From NCBI RefSeq assembly GCF_002943715.1, contig NZ_MQUA01000013.1:2493501-2557500 (forward strand): 64,000 nucleotides of DNA, in the 5' to 3' direction. Each line of letters opens with the position of its first letter. Position 1 is the stretch's first letter. Of this stretch, positions 30,752 to 38,660 are shown piece after piece. The notes under the pieces are model-generated. The model had not been told where the DNA came from. It saw nothing but the letters and a program-made list of their open reading frames with translations, and did no database searches. The position numbers were made by a program, and so were the translations under genes. The stretch is from Polaribacter filamentus (GTDB lineage Bacteria; Bacteroidota; Bacteroidia; Flavobacteriales; Flavobacteriaceae).

Positions 30752-31804
30752 ATGAAAATCATTTACAAAATTGTTCTTGCAAGTTTATTATTAATTTCTT
30801 GTAAAGACAAGTTAGCTCCTGTTGCAAAAAATGCTTTAAAACCAAGTATTATAACACAACCAACACCTCATGATACTGATGATCCTGCAATTTGGATTCA
30901 TCCAACGGATCCTAAAAAAAGTTTGATTATTGGCACAGACAAAGAAACTGGTGGTGGATTATATATTTATGATTTAGAAGGGAAAATTGTAAATCAATTT
31001 ACAAATATGGGCCGTCCTAATAATGTTGATATTGCTTACGGATTAAAAATTGGTGATCAAAAAATAGATATTGCTGTAACAACTGAAAGAGAGAAAAAAA
31101 GGATTCGAATTTTTTCTTTACCAGATTTAAAACCAATTGATAACGGTGGTATTGAAATTTTTGTGAATGAAAAAGACAGAGATCCAATGGGAATTTCACT
31201 ATACACAAGACCTTCAGACAGTGCTATTTTTGCTATTGTTGGCAGAAAATTTGGCCCTTCAGGTTCTTATCTTTGGCAATACCAATTATCTGCATCAGAA
31301 AACAACAATGTAACTGCTAAATTGGTTAGAAAATTTGGTAAGTTTAGTCAAAAAAAAGAAATTGAAGCAATTGCTGTTGACAACGAAATGGGATTTGTTT
31401 ATTGTTCTGATGAACAATCTGGAATGAGAAAATATTATGCAGATCCTGCTAAAAATGACAATACCGAATTGGCTTTTTTTGGTCAAAATGATTTTAAATC
31501 AGACAATGAAGGAATTGCAATTTATAAAAAAACGGATACAACAGGATATATTTTGATATCTAATCAACAAAAAAACACTTTTTTAGTGTATTCAAGAGAA
31601 GGCTCTAAAAAGAACATCAATGAACATCAAAAAATTGCTGAATTTCCAACGTCAACGATTGAATGTGATGGGGCTGATGTAACATCCATAAATTTAGGCA
31701 CAAAATTTCCTGATGGATTATTTGTTGCCATGAGTAATGGAATGACTTTTCATTTTTACGATTGGCGAATCATTCAACAACAAATTGATTTACAACAGAA
31801 ATAA
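30752..31804 (+). CDS. Beta-propeller phytase (3-phytase-type), lipoprotein
   Basis: A 350-residue secreted phytase. The signal ends in a lipobox (LLLISC), predicting a lipid-anchored protein. Family signatures are HDTDDPAIWIHPTDPKKSLI, IGTDKETGGGLYIYDLEGK, GRPNNVDIAYG, DRDPMGISLYT, FGKFSQKKEIEAIAVD and KSDNEGIAIY; the many acidic residues are the calcium sites of beta-propeller phytases. The enzyme releases phosphate from phytate at the cell surface. The TonB receptor upstream is the expected uptake partner but is disrupted. Length matches the family (~330-380). Confidence 0.92.
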   Translation: MKIIYKIVLASLLLISCKDKLAPVAKNALKPSIITQPTPHDTDDPAIWIHPTDPKKSLIIGTDKETGGGLYIYDLEGKIVNQFTNMGRPNNVDIAYGLKIGDQKIDIAVTTEREKKRIRIFSLPDLKPIDNGGIEIFVNEKDRDPMGISLYTRPSDSAIFAIVGRKFGPSGSYLWQYQLSASENNNVTAKLVRKFGKFSQKKEIEAIAVDNEMGFVYCSDEQSGMRKYYADPAKNDNTELAFFGQNDFKSDNEGIAIYKKTDTTGYILISNQQKNTFLVYSREGSKKNINEHQKIAEFPTSTIECDGADVTSINLGTKFPDGLFVAMSNGMTFHFYDWRIIQQQIDLQQK

Positions 31805-31825
31805 ATTTAAAAAATCAAACTATTT

Positions 31826-31858
31826 AAAAACCTCGATAAATTATCGAGGTTTTTTTTA
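31826..31858 (+). terminator. Rho-independent terminator after the phytase gene
   Basis: Stem AACCTCGATAA / TTATCGAGGTT with a short loop, followed by T8; about 25 bases past the stop. Confidence 0.85.
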
Positions 31859-31890
31859 TCACATATTTTCTTTGCTAACATTCTAAACTT

Positions 31891-31898
31891 TACCTTTG
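31891..31898 (+). promoter_or_regulatory. Probable -7 promoter element for rpe
   Basis: TACCTTTG matches TAnnTTTG, 27 bases before the rpe start. A TTTG stands 16 bases upstream (31871-31874), closer than the usual 19-22, so the -33 box is uncertain. Confidence 0.45.
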
Positions 31899-31924
31899 TG
31901 AAACTTAAAACTTAAAACTTTACG

Positions 31925-32583
31925 ATGAAAACTTCTTTAATAGCTCCTTCAATTTTAGCAGCAGATTTCGCAAACTTACAACGCGATATAGAAATGGTTA
32001 ACAATAGTGAAGCAGATTGGTTTCATATTGATATTATGGACGGCGTTTTTGTACCCAACATATCTTTTGGAATGCCTGTTTTAAAAGCGATAACTAAACA
32101 CGCTACAAAACCAATTGACGTACATTTAATGATCGTAAATCCAGATCAATACATAGAAACTTTTGCTGCTTTAGGCGCTAATATTTTAACAGTGCATTAT
32201 GAAGTTTGTAATCATTTACACAGAACTATTCAAGCAATAAAAGCTGCCGGAATGAAAGCCGGAGTTGCTTTAAATCCACATACACCAGTTGCTGTTTTAG
32301 AAGATATTATTGCCGATTTAGATTTGGTTTGTATCATGAGTGTAAATCCTGGCTTTGGGGGCAATCTTTCATAGAAAACACCTACAAAAAAATTAGTCAG
32401 TTAAAACATTTAATTGAGTTTACAGCTTCTGATTGCCAGATAGAAATTGATGGTGGTGTTACAGACTTAAACGCAAATAAATTAATAGAAGCTGGTGCAA
32501 ATGTGCTAGTTGCGGGTAGTTATGTTTTTGGTTCTGAGGATCCAACAGGAACTATTGCAAACTTAAAAAATAGTATAGAATAA
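31925..32583 (+). pseudogene. rpe: Ribulose-phosphate 3-epimerase, split by one missing G (probably an intact gene misread)
   Basis: The first frame has the epimerase signatures IAPSILAADFANLQ, HIDIMDGVFVPNISFG, PIDVHLMI, and CIMSVNPGFGG. The second frame has IEIDGGVTDLNANKL and VLVAGSYVFG. The join lies in the G5 run at 32357-32361: with six G's the protein reads NPGFGGQSFIENTY and is 219 residues, the normal size. Rpe interconverts ribulose-5-phosphate and xylulose-5-phosphate in the pentose phosphate pathway and is usually indispensable, which argues for a sequence error. The next gene starts directly at its stop. Confidence 0.85.
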
Positions 32584-33954
32584 TTGTTATATACAGTTGT
32601 AGACATAGAAACCACAGGAAATGGATATAAAAGTTCTAAAATAACCGAAATATCCATTTTTGTTTTTGATGGCAAAGTTGTGGTTGATGAGTTTACATCA
32701 CTAGTAAATCCTGAGCAAAATATTCCTACATTTATAACCAATCTAACGGGTATTACAAATGCCATGGTTAGAAATGCCCCTAAGTTTTATGAAATTGCAA
32801 AAAAAATAGAAGAACTTACCAAAGACACTATTTTTGTAGCACACAATGTTAATTTCGATTACAATATTATTCACGAAGAGTTTAAAAATCTAGGTTTCGA
32901 TTTTAAACGAAAAAAACTATGCACTGTTCGGTTGACTAGAAAAATTATCCCTGGTTTAAACTCCTATAGTTTAGGGAATATTTGTACATCAGAAAACATC
33001 CCAATAAACGGAAGACACAGAGCAAAAGGAGATGCAGAAGCAACTACAGAATTGTTTCGAAGATTAATAGAAAGAGATGATAATTTTACGATCAATTCTT
33101 TTTTAAATCTAAAATCTAGACAAGCTACATTGCCACCTCTTTTAGACAAGGTTGTTGTAGATAAATTACCTGAAAAACATGGTGTTTATTACTTTAAAAA
33201 CGTAGCCAAAGAAGTTATTTATATTGGTAAAGCGAATAATATAAAGCAGCGCGTAATCAGTCATTTTTACGATAAAAAGAAAAAAGAACAAACAATGTGC
33301 TTAGAAACTGCCGATATTTCCTTTACAAGAACAGGGAGTGAGCTATTGGCACTATTGTTAGAATCATCCGAAATAAAACATATTTACCCCAAATTTAACA
33401 GAGCACAAAGAAGAGCAGGAGAAGCCATCGGATTATTCTCCTATGAAGATCAAAAGGGAATTATACACTTGGCATATAACAGACTTAAATTGGCGCCAAA
33501 TGCCATCATGAAATACTATTCTGTTGCAGAATGTAGAACACATTTAGAAGCTTTGTGTGAAACGTTTCAACTCTGCCCTAAATACTGTCATTTGCAAACC
33601 AACATGTCTAGCTGTTTTCATTATCAATTAAAAGAATGCAAAGGTATTTGCTGCGATAAAGAAGAAGTTGAAGCCTATAATAAAAGAGTAAAAGAAGCTA
33701 TCAAATCTATAGGAATTGGGGCAGAAAACTTAGTCATAAAAGAAAAAGGAAGAACTAAAAACGAAATTGGCTTTGCACTCATTTTAGACGGAATCTACAA
33801 AGGGATTGGCTATTTAGATGCGTCTCAAGATGCAGCTTTAGAAAATCCTGAGGACTATCAATTTTTTGTTGAACCAAAAAAAGATAACAGAGATATTCAA
33901 AGAATCATCGCTTCTTACCTAAAGAAAAAGTCCTTAAGTATTAATTCTTTATAA
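32584..33954 (+). CDS. DEDDh exonuclease fused to a GIY-YIG (UvrC/Cho-like) nuclease domain
   Basis: A 456-residue two-nuclease protein. Residues 1 to ~165 are a DnaQ-like exonuclease: VDIETTG (6-12), FVAHNVNFDYN, and HRAKGDAEATTE. From G200 a GIY-YIG domain begins (GVYYF, then VIYIGKANNIKQRV), followed by a region with four clustered Cys in YCHLQTNMSSC and CKGICCDKEE, as in UvrC/Cho-type proteins. The start codon is TTG directly after the rpe stop (no spacer), so translation is probably coupled to rpe. A role in DNA repair is inferred from the domains. Confidence 0.88.
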   Translation: MLYTVVDIETTGNGYKSSKITEISIFVFDGKVVVDEFTSLVNPEQNIPTFITNLTGITNAMVRNAPKFYEIAKKIEELTKDTIFVAHNVNFDYNIIHEEFKNLGFDFKRKKLCTVRLTRKIIPGLNSYSLGNICTSENIPINGRHRAKGDAEATTELFRRLIERDDNFTINSFLNLKSRQATLPPLLDKVVVDKLPEKHGVYYFKNVAKEVIYIGKANNIKQRVISHFYDKKKKEQTMCLETADISFTRTGSELLALLLESSEIKHIYPKFNRAQRRAGEAIGLFSYEDQKGIIHLAYNRLKLAPNAIMKYYSVAECRTHLEALCETFQLCPKYCHLQTNMSSCFHYQLKECKGICCDKEEVEAYNKRVKEAIKSIGIGAENLVIKEKGRTKNEIGFALILDGIYKGIGYLDASQDAALENPEDYQFFVEPKKDNRDIQRIIASYLKKKSLSINSL

Positions 33955-34575
33955 TTAAATCTTGTAGTTTAATCCAATTTGAAAAACGCTATTAAAATCA
34001 TCATGTTTATATTCACCACTATCAAATTCTCTATTTAAAATATCTGTCAATCCAAATAAGTACTTCGCTTCAATACTTAATTTTTTAAATATTTTATATT
34101 GAATTGAAGTTGCAATACCTGCGTCGAAATCACTATAATTATTTTCATCTTCATACAAATAATCGTCCACATGAACCAAGTACCCTACATAACCACCTGC
34201 TCCAATAAAAAAATTTTTTAATAATTCGAATTTAATTCTGAAGGGTAAATTAATTTGATTTACTTTATCGTATTGCCGTCCTCCATCGTGCATAAAATAA
34301 AATGAGCTCCCTTGTAAAGAATATTGCAGTTGAATATTTAATAAGAAATTATACTCTTTTACAATGTTAATAGGAAATTCTATACTTCCTCCGAAAAAAT
34401 ACGCCGTTCGAGGATCCAAAGATACTCGTGAATGATTTCCATTGTGATTTACGGATGATTTTAAGTTCGAAATATTGATTCCTCCATAAATTTCATACGT
34501 TAGTGACTGACTAAAGGATTTATTAAAAAGTACCAATAGAAAAATAAATAGAAATTTTGTTTTTGTAATTCTCAT
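33955..34575 (-). CDS. Small outer-membrane beta-barrel protein
   Basis: A 206-residue exported protein. The signal peptide is FLFIFLLVLFNKSFSQ; the rest alternates in short amphipathic strands (YEIYGGINISNL, FLLNIQLQYSLQGSSFYF, FFIGAGGYVGYL) and ends FQIGLNYKI, as in 8-10-stranded PorT-like/OmpW-like barrels of Bacteroidota. It directly abuts the convergent nuclease gene. Specific function not known. Confidence 0.75.
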   Translation of the reverse strand: MRITKTKFLFIFLLVLFNKSFSQSLTYEIYGGINISNLKSSVNHNGNHSRVSLDPRTAYFFGGSIEFPINIVKEYNFLLNIQLQYSLQGSSFYFMHDGGRQYDKVNQINLPFRIKFELLKNFFIGAGGYVGYLVHVDDYLYEDENNYSDFDAGIATSIQYKIFKKLSIEAKYLFGLTDILNREFDSGEYKHDDFNSVFQIGLNYKI

Positions 34576-34621
34576 AACAAAACAAACATAGTGCTAAAAA
34601 TTACTTTAAAAAATATTTTGT

Positions 34622-34655
34622 TTTGTAATCATTAAAAAATCAAGTATTATATTTG
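34622..34655 (+). promoter_or_regulatory. Complete TTTG/TAnnTTTG promoter for the FAD oxidoreductase
   Basis: A -33 box TTTG (34622-34625), a 22-base spacer and a -7 box TATATTTG (34648-34655). Transcription would start near 34662, 8 bases before the ATG. Confidence 0.5.
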
Positions 34656-34669
34656 TAAAATTTTCGTTC

Positions 34670-35952
34670 ATGGAGAAATCAGCATATAAAATACATATTA
34701 TTGGAGCAGGAATTAGTGGTTTAATTGCGGCTCAAATTTTAGAAAATCATGGCTATCACCCAACAATTATAGATGCCTCTGCGACTGTTGGTGGTCGTGT
34801 AAAATCTGATATTGTGAATGGATATACTTTAGATCACGGATTTCAAGTGCTACTTACTTCCTATCCTGCAGCAAAAAAATATTTAAACTATGAGGCTTTA
34901 GATTTACAAAAGCTTTTACCTGGAGCAACACTCTTTAAAAACGGAAAAGCACAAACTATTGGAGATCCGCTCCGAAACTTGTCTTTATTATTTCCAACGT
35001 TACTTTCCAAGGTCGGAACGCTTTCTGATAAAGTAAAAATTTTAAAGCTTAATACGCTTTTAAAAAAAAGAAAATAACTGCTATTTTTAAAACTGAGGAG
35101 AAAACAACACTTCAATATTTAAAAGACTTTAGTTTTTCTGATGAAATAATTAAAGATTTTTTCACGCCTTTTTTTAGTGGAATTTTTCTAGAGACCGAAT
35201 TAGAAACTTCTAGCAGAATGTTTGAATTTGTCTACAAAATGTTTGGTAATGGTTTGGCGGTAATTCCAAAAGAAGGAATGCAAGCAATCCCCAATCAATT
35301 AAAAAGTAACTTAAAAAACACCCATTTTAAATTTAATTCCCCTGTAAAAGAAGTAAAAGATAAGCGTATTATTTTAGAAGATGAAAGTATTTTAGAAAGT
35401 AATATTACCATTATTGCAACAGATGCTAGTGCTTTAATTTCAAACTTAAAGAACCAGGAAACGGATTGGAAAAGCTGCAATACCTTATATTTTGAAACTA
35501 AAAAGAGAGCAATAAATAAACCTTTAATTGGGTTAATATGCGATGACAACATGCTAGTTAATAATATTTTTTATCATACGAGTGTTGCAACTTTAAACAA
35601 AACAGGAAAGGAGTTATTGTCTGTAACAGTTGTTAAAAGGCATCAATTAAATGAAAAAGATTTAATTGATAAAGTGGTGGAAGAACTCCATTCTAAATGT
35701 AATATTTCTGATATCTCTTTTTTAAAGAGATATCAAATTAAAAAAGCATTACCTATGTTAACGAACCTTCAATATGAAATTTCTAGCACAGAAACTAAAT
35801 TAAAATCTACTATCTTTTTAGCTGGAGATCAATTACTAAATGGTTCTCTAAATGCCGCTATGATTGCTGGAGAAAGAGCTGCTATGGGTGTTATTCAAAC
35901 TTTAGAAGACGGTTCAATTACAGACGAATTAACTTCTGAATATTCTTCATAA
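34670..35952 (+). pseudogene. FAD-dependent amine-oxidase-like oxidoreductase, split by one missing A
   Basis: The first frame has the dinucleotide-binding fold IHIIGAGISGLIAAQILENHG and the DASATVGGRVKSD and LDHGFQVLLTSYP motifs of the amine oxidase/protoporphyrinogen oxidase superfamily. The second frame carries the C-terminal FAD signature FLAGDQLLNGSLNAAMIAGE. Adding one A to the A8 run at 35062-35069 joins them through LKKKKITAIFKTEEKTTLQY into 427 residues. The substrate is not known. The gene looks intact apart from this run. Confidence 0.8.
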
Positions 35953-36045
35953 AAATTCTAGTTTTATTTAAAAAATATGGGCTAAATACGGGCTAAAATA
36001 AATATTATTTAGTATTACTTTTGGAAAAAAGGAATTCATATTATA

Positions 36046-36295
36046 ATGAATAAAGCCCTTATTTTTTTTGCTCTTTTTTTAGTTTATCACTCTTTTCACA
36101 GAATGCATTTAAAGTTAAAATAGATAAATTAAATAAGGAGTTTCTATTCATATAATTATAAAAATATTTAGTTCAGTGAGTAAAGATTAACAACCAACCT
36201 TTTCTATAAATGCAGAAGACTTAAGCAAAGGAGTTTATATATTGAGAGTTTCTTCTTACGAAAATAGCTCTGATTTAAAATTTATAAAAAAATAA
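36046..36295 (+). pseudogene. Remnant of a T9SS cargo protein (signal peptide and sorting-domain tail)
   Basis: An ATG at 36046 starts a signal-like sequence (NKALIFFALFLV); in a shifted frame it goes on SLFSQNAFKVKIDKLNKEF. After stops, a frame ending at 36295 reads FSINAEDLSKGVYILRVSS and DLKFIKK, the typical end of a type A T9SS C-terminal domain. The middle of the protein is missing or frameshifted several times. A decayed secreted protein. Confidence 0.5.
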
Positions 36296-36324
36296 CTCAA
36301 TTGAAAAAGGAGATTTAACTTAGT

Positions 36325-36369
36325 AAAAAAAACCTCAATATACTTAAAATTTAAGAGTTGAGGTTTTTA
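36325..36369 (+). terminator. Probable terminator after the T9SS remnant
   Basis: Stem AACCTCAA / TTGAGGTT with a ~20-nt loop, A-rich before and T-rich after, so it could act on both strands. Confidence 0.55.
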
Positions 36370-36378
36370 TTCTTACAA

Positions 36379-36492
36379 TTAAACTCTAAAATTATCAGTA
36401 ACCATCTTCTTTATTTTTCTATTCAATAATTTTAAAGCATTATAGCTCGTATGCCCTAAAACAATTACAACTAAATCATCTTCAAAATACAT
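36379..36492 (-). pseudogene. Short C-terminal gene fragment in a degraded intergenic region
   Basis: A 37-codon frame reads MYFEDDLVVIVLGHTS and then YNALKLLNRKIKK. The DDLVVIVLGN-type strand recalls the end of serine beta-lactamase-like hydrolases, but it is too short to assign. The surrounding 36,296-36,880 holds no intact gene: only the terminator above, imperfect repeats of the tRNA-Arg tail, and a small hairpin (CTGCAATTATGCAG) at about 36741-36754. Confidence 0.3.
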
Positions 36493-36611
36493 TTAACACG
36501 CTTTAGTAGCTCGGTAGCTCATTTATACTCAATTCCCATTTTATCGAAGGAAATATCCAGCATAAAAAAAGGAGAACCAATTCCAATTAATTAATTCTCA
36601 AATTTAGCAAT

Positions 36612-36812
36612 CCAGAAGGGATTATCACATAATCTCAACAAAGCTCGGTAGTTTAAATGGAAAGTCAAAATCATAAATTTTTAGTTTTGTTTCTGCTTAA
36701 AAACTCAAATAAATTTGATTCTCCATTAAAAGCAAAAAGCCTGCAATTATGCAGACTTTCTATTCTTAAGTGACCACGAAGGGATTATTTCATGATCCCT
36801 TAAAGCTCCGCT
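36612..36812. repeat. Degenerate repeats resembling the tRNA-Arg 3' end
   Basis: A 17-bp copy of the tRNA-Arg tail (GTGACCACGAAGGGATT) lies at 36770-36786, identical to 36881-36897 in the real tRNA. The sequence that follows it (AAGGGATTAT..CAT.ATC, then AAAGCTC.G) recurs in altered form at about 36615-36650. These look like scars of integration at the tRNA 3' end. Confidence 0.5.
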
Positions 36813-36881
36813 TTGAAAATAGCCCAAACAAAAAAACGCCCAAGCAAGCTTGCATTTTTTCTTAATTGCACTATTTATTCG

Positions 36882-36955
36882 TGACCACGAAGGGATTCGA
36901 ACCCCCAACCATCAGAGCCGAAATCTGATATTCTATCCAGTTGAACTACGCAGCC
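36882..36955 (-). tRNA. tRNA-Arg (anticodon TCG)
   Basis: The reverse strand folds as a 74-nt tRNA: D arm GTTCAACTGGATAG, anticodon stem TCAGA/TCTGA around loop TTTCGGC (anticodon TCG), and T loop GGTTCGAATCC. The acceptor stem (GGCTGCG with CGTGGTC) has three G-U pairs, an unusually weak stem whose two halves seem poorly matched. Confidence 0.88.
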
Positions 36956-36990
36956 ATTATACTATTTTGGCAAAGGTAAGAATCTATACT

Positions 36991-37443
36991 TTAACTCATC
37001 AAATTCTTTTTCACCAAAGTAGCAATTACTTTTCCATCTGCTTTGGCAGATAACTCCTCCGAGACAGCACTCATAACTTTCCCCATGTCTTTCATTCCAG
37101 AAGCTCCCATATTATTAATGGTTGCTAACACAACTACTTCTACTTCTTCTTCAGACAATGCTCTTGGTAAAAATTGTTCTAAAACAGTAATTTCCGCCAA
37201 TTCTGGATCTGCCAAATCTTGTCTGTTTTGCTGTATAAAAATAGCGGCACTGTCTTTTCTTTGCTTTACCTGCTTCTGAATAATTTTTATTTCTTGCTCT
37301 TCCGTTAATTCTTCTTTAACTCCTGTTTCTGTTTTGGCTAATAAAAAAGCAGATTTTACAGCTCTCAGAGCTTGTAAAGCAATGGTATCTTTTGCCTTCA
37401 TTGCTTCTTTCATTTTATCCATTACCTGTGTTTGCAAACTCAT
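36991..37443 (-). CDS. GatB/YqeY domain protein
   Basis: A 150-residue protein of the YqeY family: MDKMKEAMKAKDTIALQALR at the N-terminus, KQVKQRKDSAAIF, LEQFLPRALSEEEVE, and the closing GMKDMGKVMSAV. The domain is shared with the tail of the amidotransferase subunit GatB and is thought to bind tRNA; the role of stand-alone members is unclear. Length is typical. Confidence 0.9.
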   Translation of the reverse strand: MSLQTQVMDKMKEAMKAKDTIALQALRAVKSAFLLAKTETGVKEELTEEQEIKIIQKQVKQRKDSAAIFIQQNRQDLADPELAEITVLEQFLPRALSEEEVEVVVLATINNMGASGMKDMGKVMSAVSEELSAKADGKVIATLVKKNLMS

Positions 37444-37471
37444 TTTTTTTATGTTTTCTGTTTATATTAAT

Positions 37472-37930
37472 TTATTTTCTGTCCTTTTTCATTTTTTTCA
37501 GATACAGAATATTGTTAGGATAATCTATAAATGCTTTCCCTTTATGTAAAATATCTGCTCCAATAATTCCATGAACCTCGTTTGCATTATGCTGTGTTAA
37601 AGCAGTATTTACATGCGATAAATTAAACAAAACTAAATGACATTTGTTTGTTTTCCAATTGCCAATTTTAAGTTTATTATTTTCTGATTGCTGCGTCTCC
37701 ATATCTATAGCTCCTGCCCCAGCAGCCTTGGTTTCGCTTTCTTGGGCATCTAACTTAAAATATGCAATCCTATCTAGACCAACACAAGAGTTAGAAGCGC
37801 CAGTATCCAAAATAAACCGACCTTTAACTCCATTTATTTTAGCTTTTAATTCTAAATGATTAGTGGCAATCTTCTTTAATTTAATTTTAATATAGCTATT
37901 CTTTCTTAAAATTTTCTGAATCCTTTTCAT
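37472..37930 (-). CDS. Retropepsin-like aspartyl protease (clan AA)
   Basis: A 152-residue protein with one catalytic motif, FILDTGASNSCV at about residue 39, followed by beta-strands ending in HGIIGADILHKGKAFIDYPN, which matches the second conserved glycine loop of retropepsin-like proteases. Such enzymes act as dimers. No signal peptide is evident, so it is probably cytoplasmic. It lies 28 bases upstream of the yqeY-like gene on the same strand. Confidence 0.82.
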   Translation of the reverse strand: MKRIQKILRKNSYIKIKLKKIATNHLELKAKINGVKGRFILDTGASNSCVGLDRIAYFKLDAQESETKAAGAGAIDMETQQSENNKLKIGNWKTNKCHLVLFNLSHVNTALTQHNANEVHGIIGADILHKGKAFIDYPNNILYLKKMKKDRK

Positions 37931-38032
37931 TCTAGAAATTGAGTTCTCAAAAATACGCCTTAATCATTTAAAAAAAATATCTAGGGCCGTGTTATTTAAT
38001 ATTATTCTAAATATAAAGGATTCATAAACGAA

Positions 38033-38064
38033 TTTGCACTAGTTATAAATAATCAGTACTTTTA
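38033..38064 (+). promoter_or_regulatory. Promoter for the small Cys protein beside nqr
   Basis: A -33 box TTTG (38033-38036), a 20-base spacer and a near-consensus -7 box TACTTTTA (38057-38064), 22 bases before the ATG. Confidence 0.45.
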
Positions 38065-38085
38065 TGTAAGATAAATTAGTTACTG

Positions 38086-38547
38086 ATGAAAACAACAAAA
38101 AGACTAGAAGCTGCATTGATAAAGCTATATAATGCCTACCATGCTAACAGATTAAATCCCGAAGATTGCACAGCATGCGCTGTTGGTAATATTCTTGACA
38201 ATCATGATAGTTGGAAACATTTATCAGATCAACATGGTTCTTTAAAATTGAATTATGTTGGTAATGTGCATCAAAATCTAGGAAGAAAATTTAACGGGTA
38301 TTCGCCCCAAGAAATCCTACAAATTGAGAAAGTATTTTTAGAATCTTGCGGATTTAAAACTCCTTTATGTCATTATAACGCTAAACCTAAAAGCCCAACG
38401 TCACAAGAAGTTTTGTTTGATGGCTTATGCAACGTTGTTGAATTATTGTGTAATTTAGATGGAATTCCTTATATACTAGACTACTCGAAACTATTTGAAC
38501 AAGAAGATGGGGAGCCTGTCTATCATTTAGAAACTTTTTTAGTATAG
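38086..38547 (+). CDS. Conserved cysteine-bearing protein convergent with nqrF
   Basis: A 153-residue soluble protein with six Cys, including a CxxC pair (C28, C31) in DCTACAVGN, and a conserved-looking HLSDQHGSLKLNYVGNVHQ and FNGYSPQEILQIEKVFL. I recall near-relatives in Flavobacteriaceae being labelled as Nqr subunit F in databases, but it has none of NqrF's ferredoxin or flavin domains, so that label would be wrong. It is convergent with nqrF and shares a bidirectional terminator with it. A link to the pump (for example cofactor or Fe-S handling) is only inference from position. Confidence 0.75.
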   Translation: MKTTKRLEAALIKLYNAYHANRLNPEDCTACAVGNILDNHDSWKHLSDQHGSLKLNYVGNVHQNLGRKFNGYSPQEILQIEKVFLESCGFKTPLCHYNAKPKSPTSQEVLFDGLCNVVELLCNLDGIPYILDYSKLFEQEDGEPVYHLETFLV

Positions 38548-38579
38548 TACGTCTTCTATCGGACCATACATCGTACAAT

Positions 38580-38613
38580 AAAAAAACCGATTCAAAATTG
38601 AATCGGTTTTTTA
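38580..38613. terminator. Bidirectional terminator between the Cys protein and nqrF
   Basis: Perfect stem AAAAACCGATTCAA / TTGAATCGGTTTTT with a minimal loop, A-run before and T-run after. It serves both converging transcripts. Confidence 0.85.
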
Positions 38614-38660
38614 CATTATTTATTTTACATGCTGCTGAAATAAATTCAGTATTGTATAGG

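Noticed and set aside
36600..36900. CRISPR-like array
   Set aside because: The repeats are only two or three imperfect copies of a tRNA tail at irregular spacing, and there are no cas genes.
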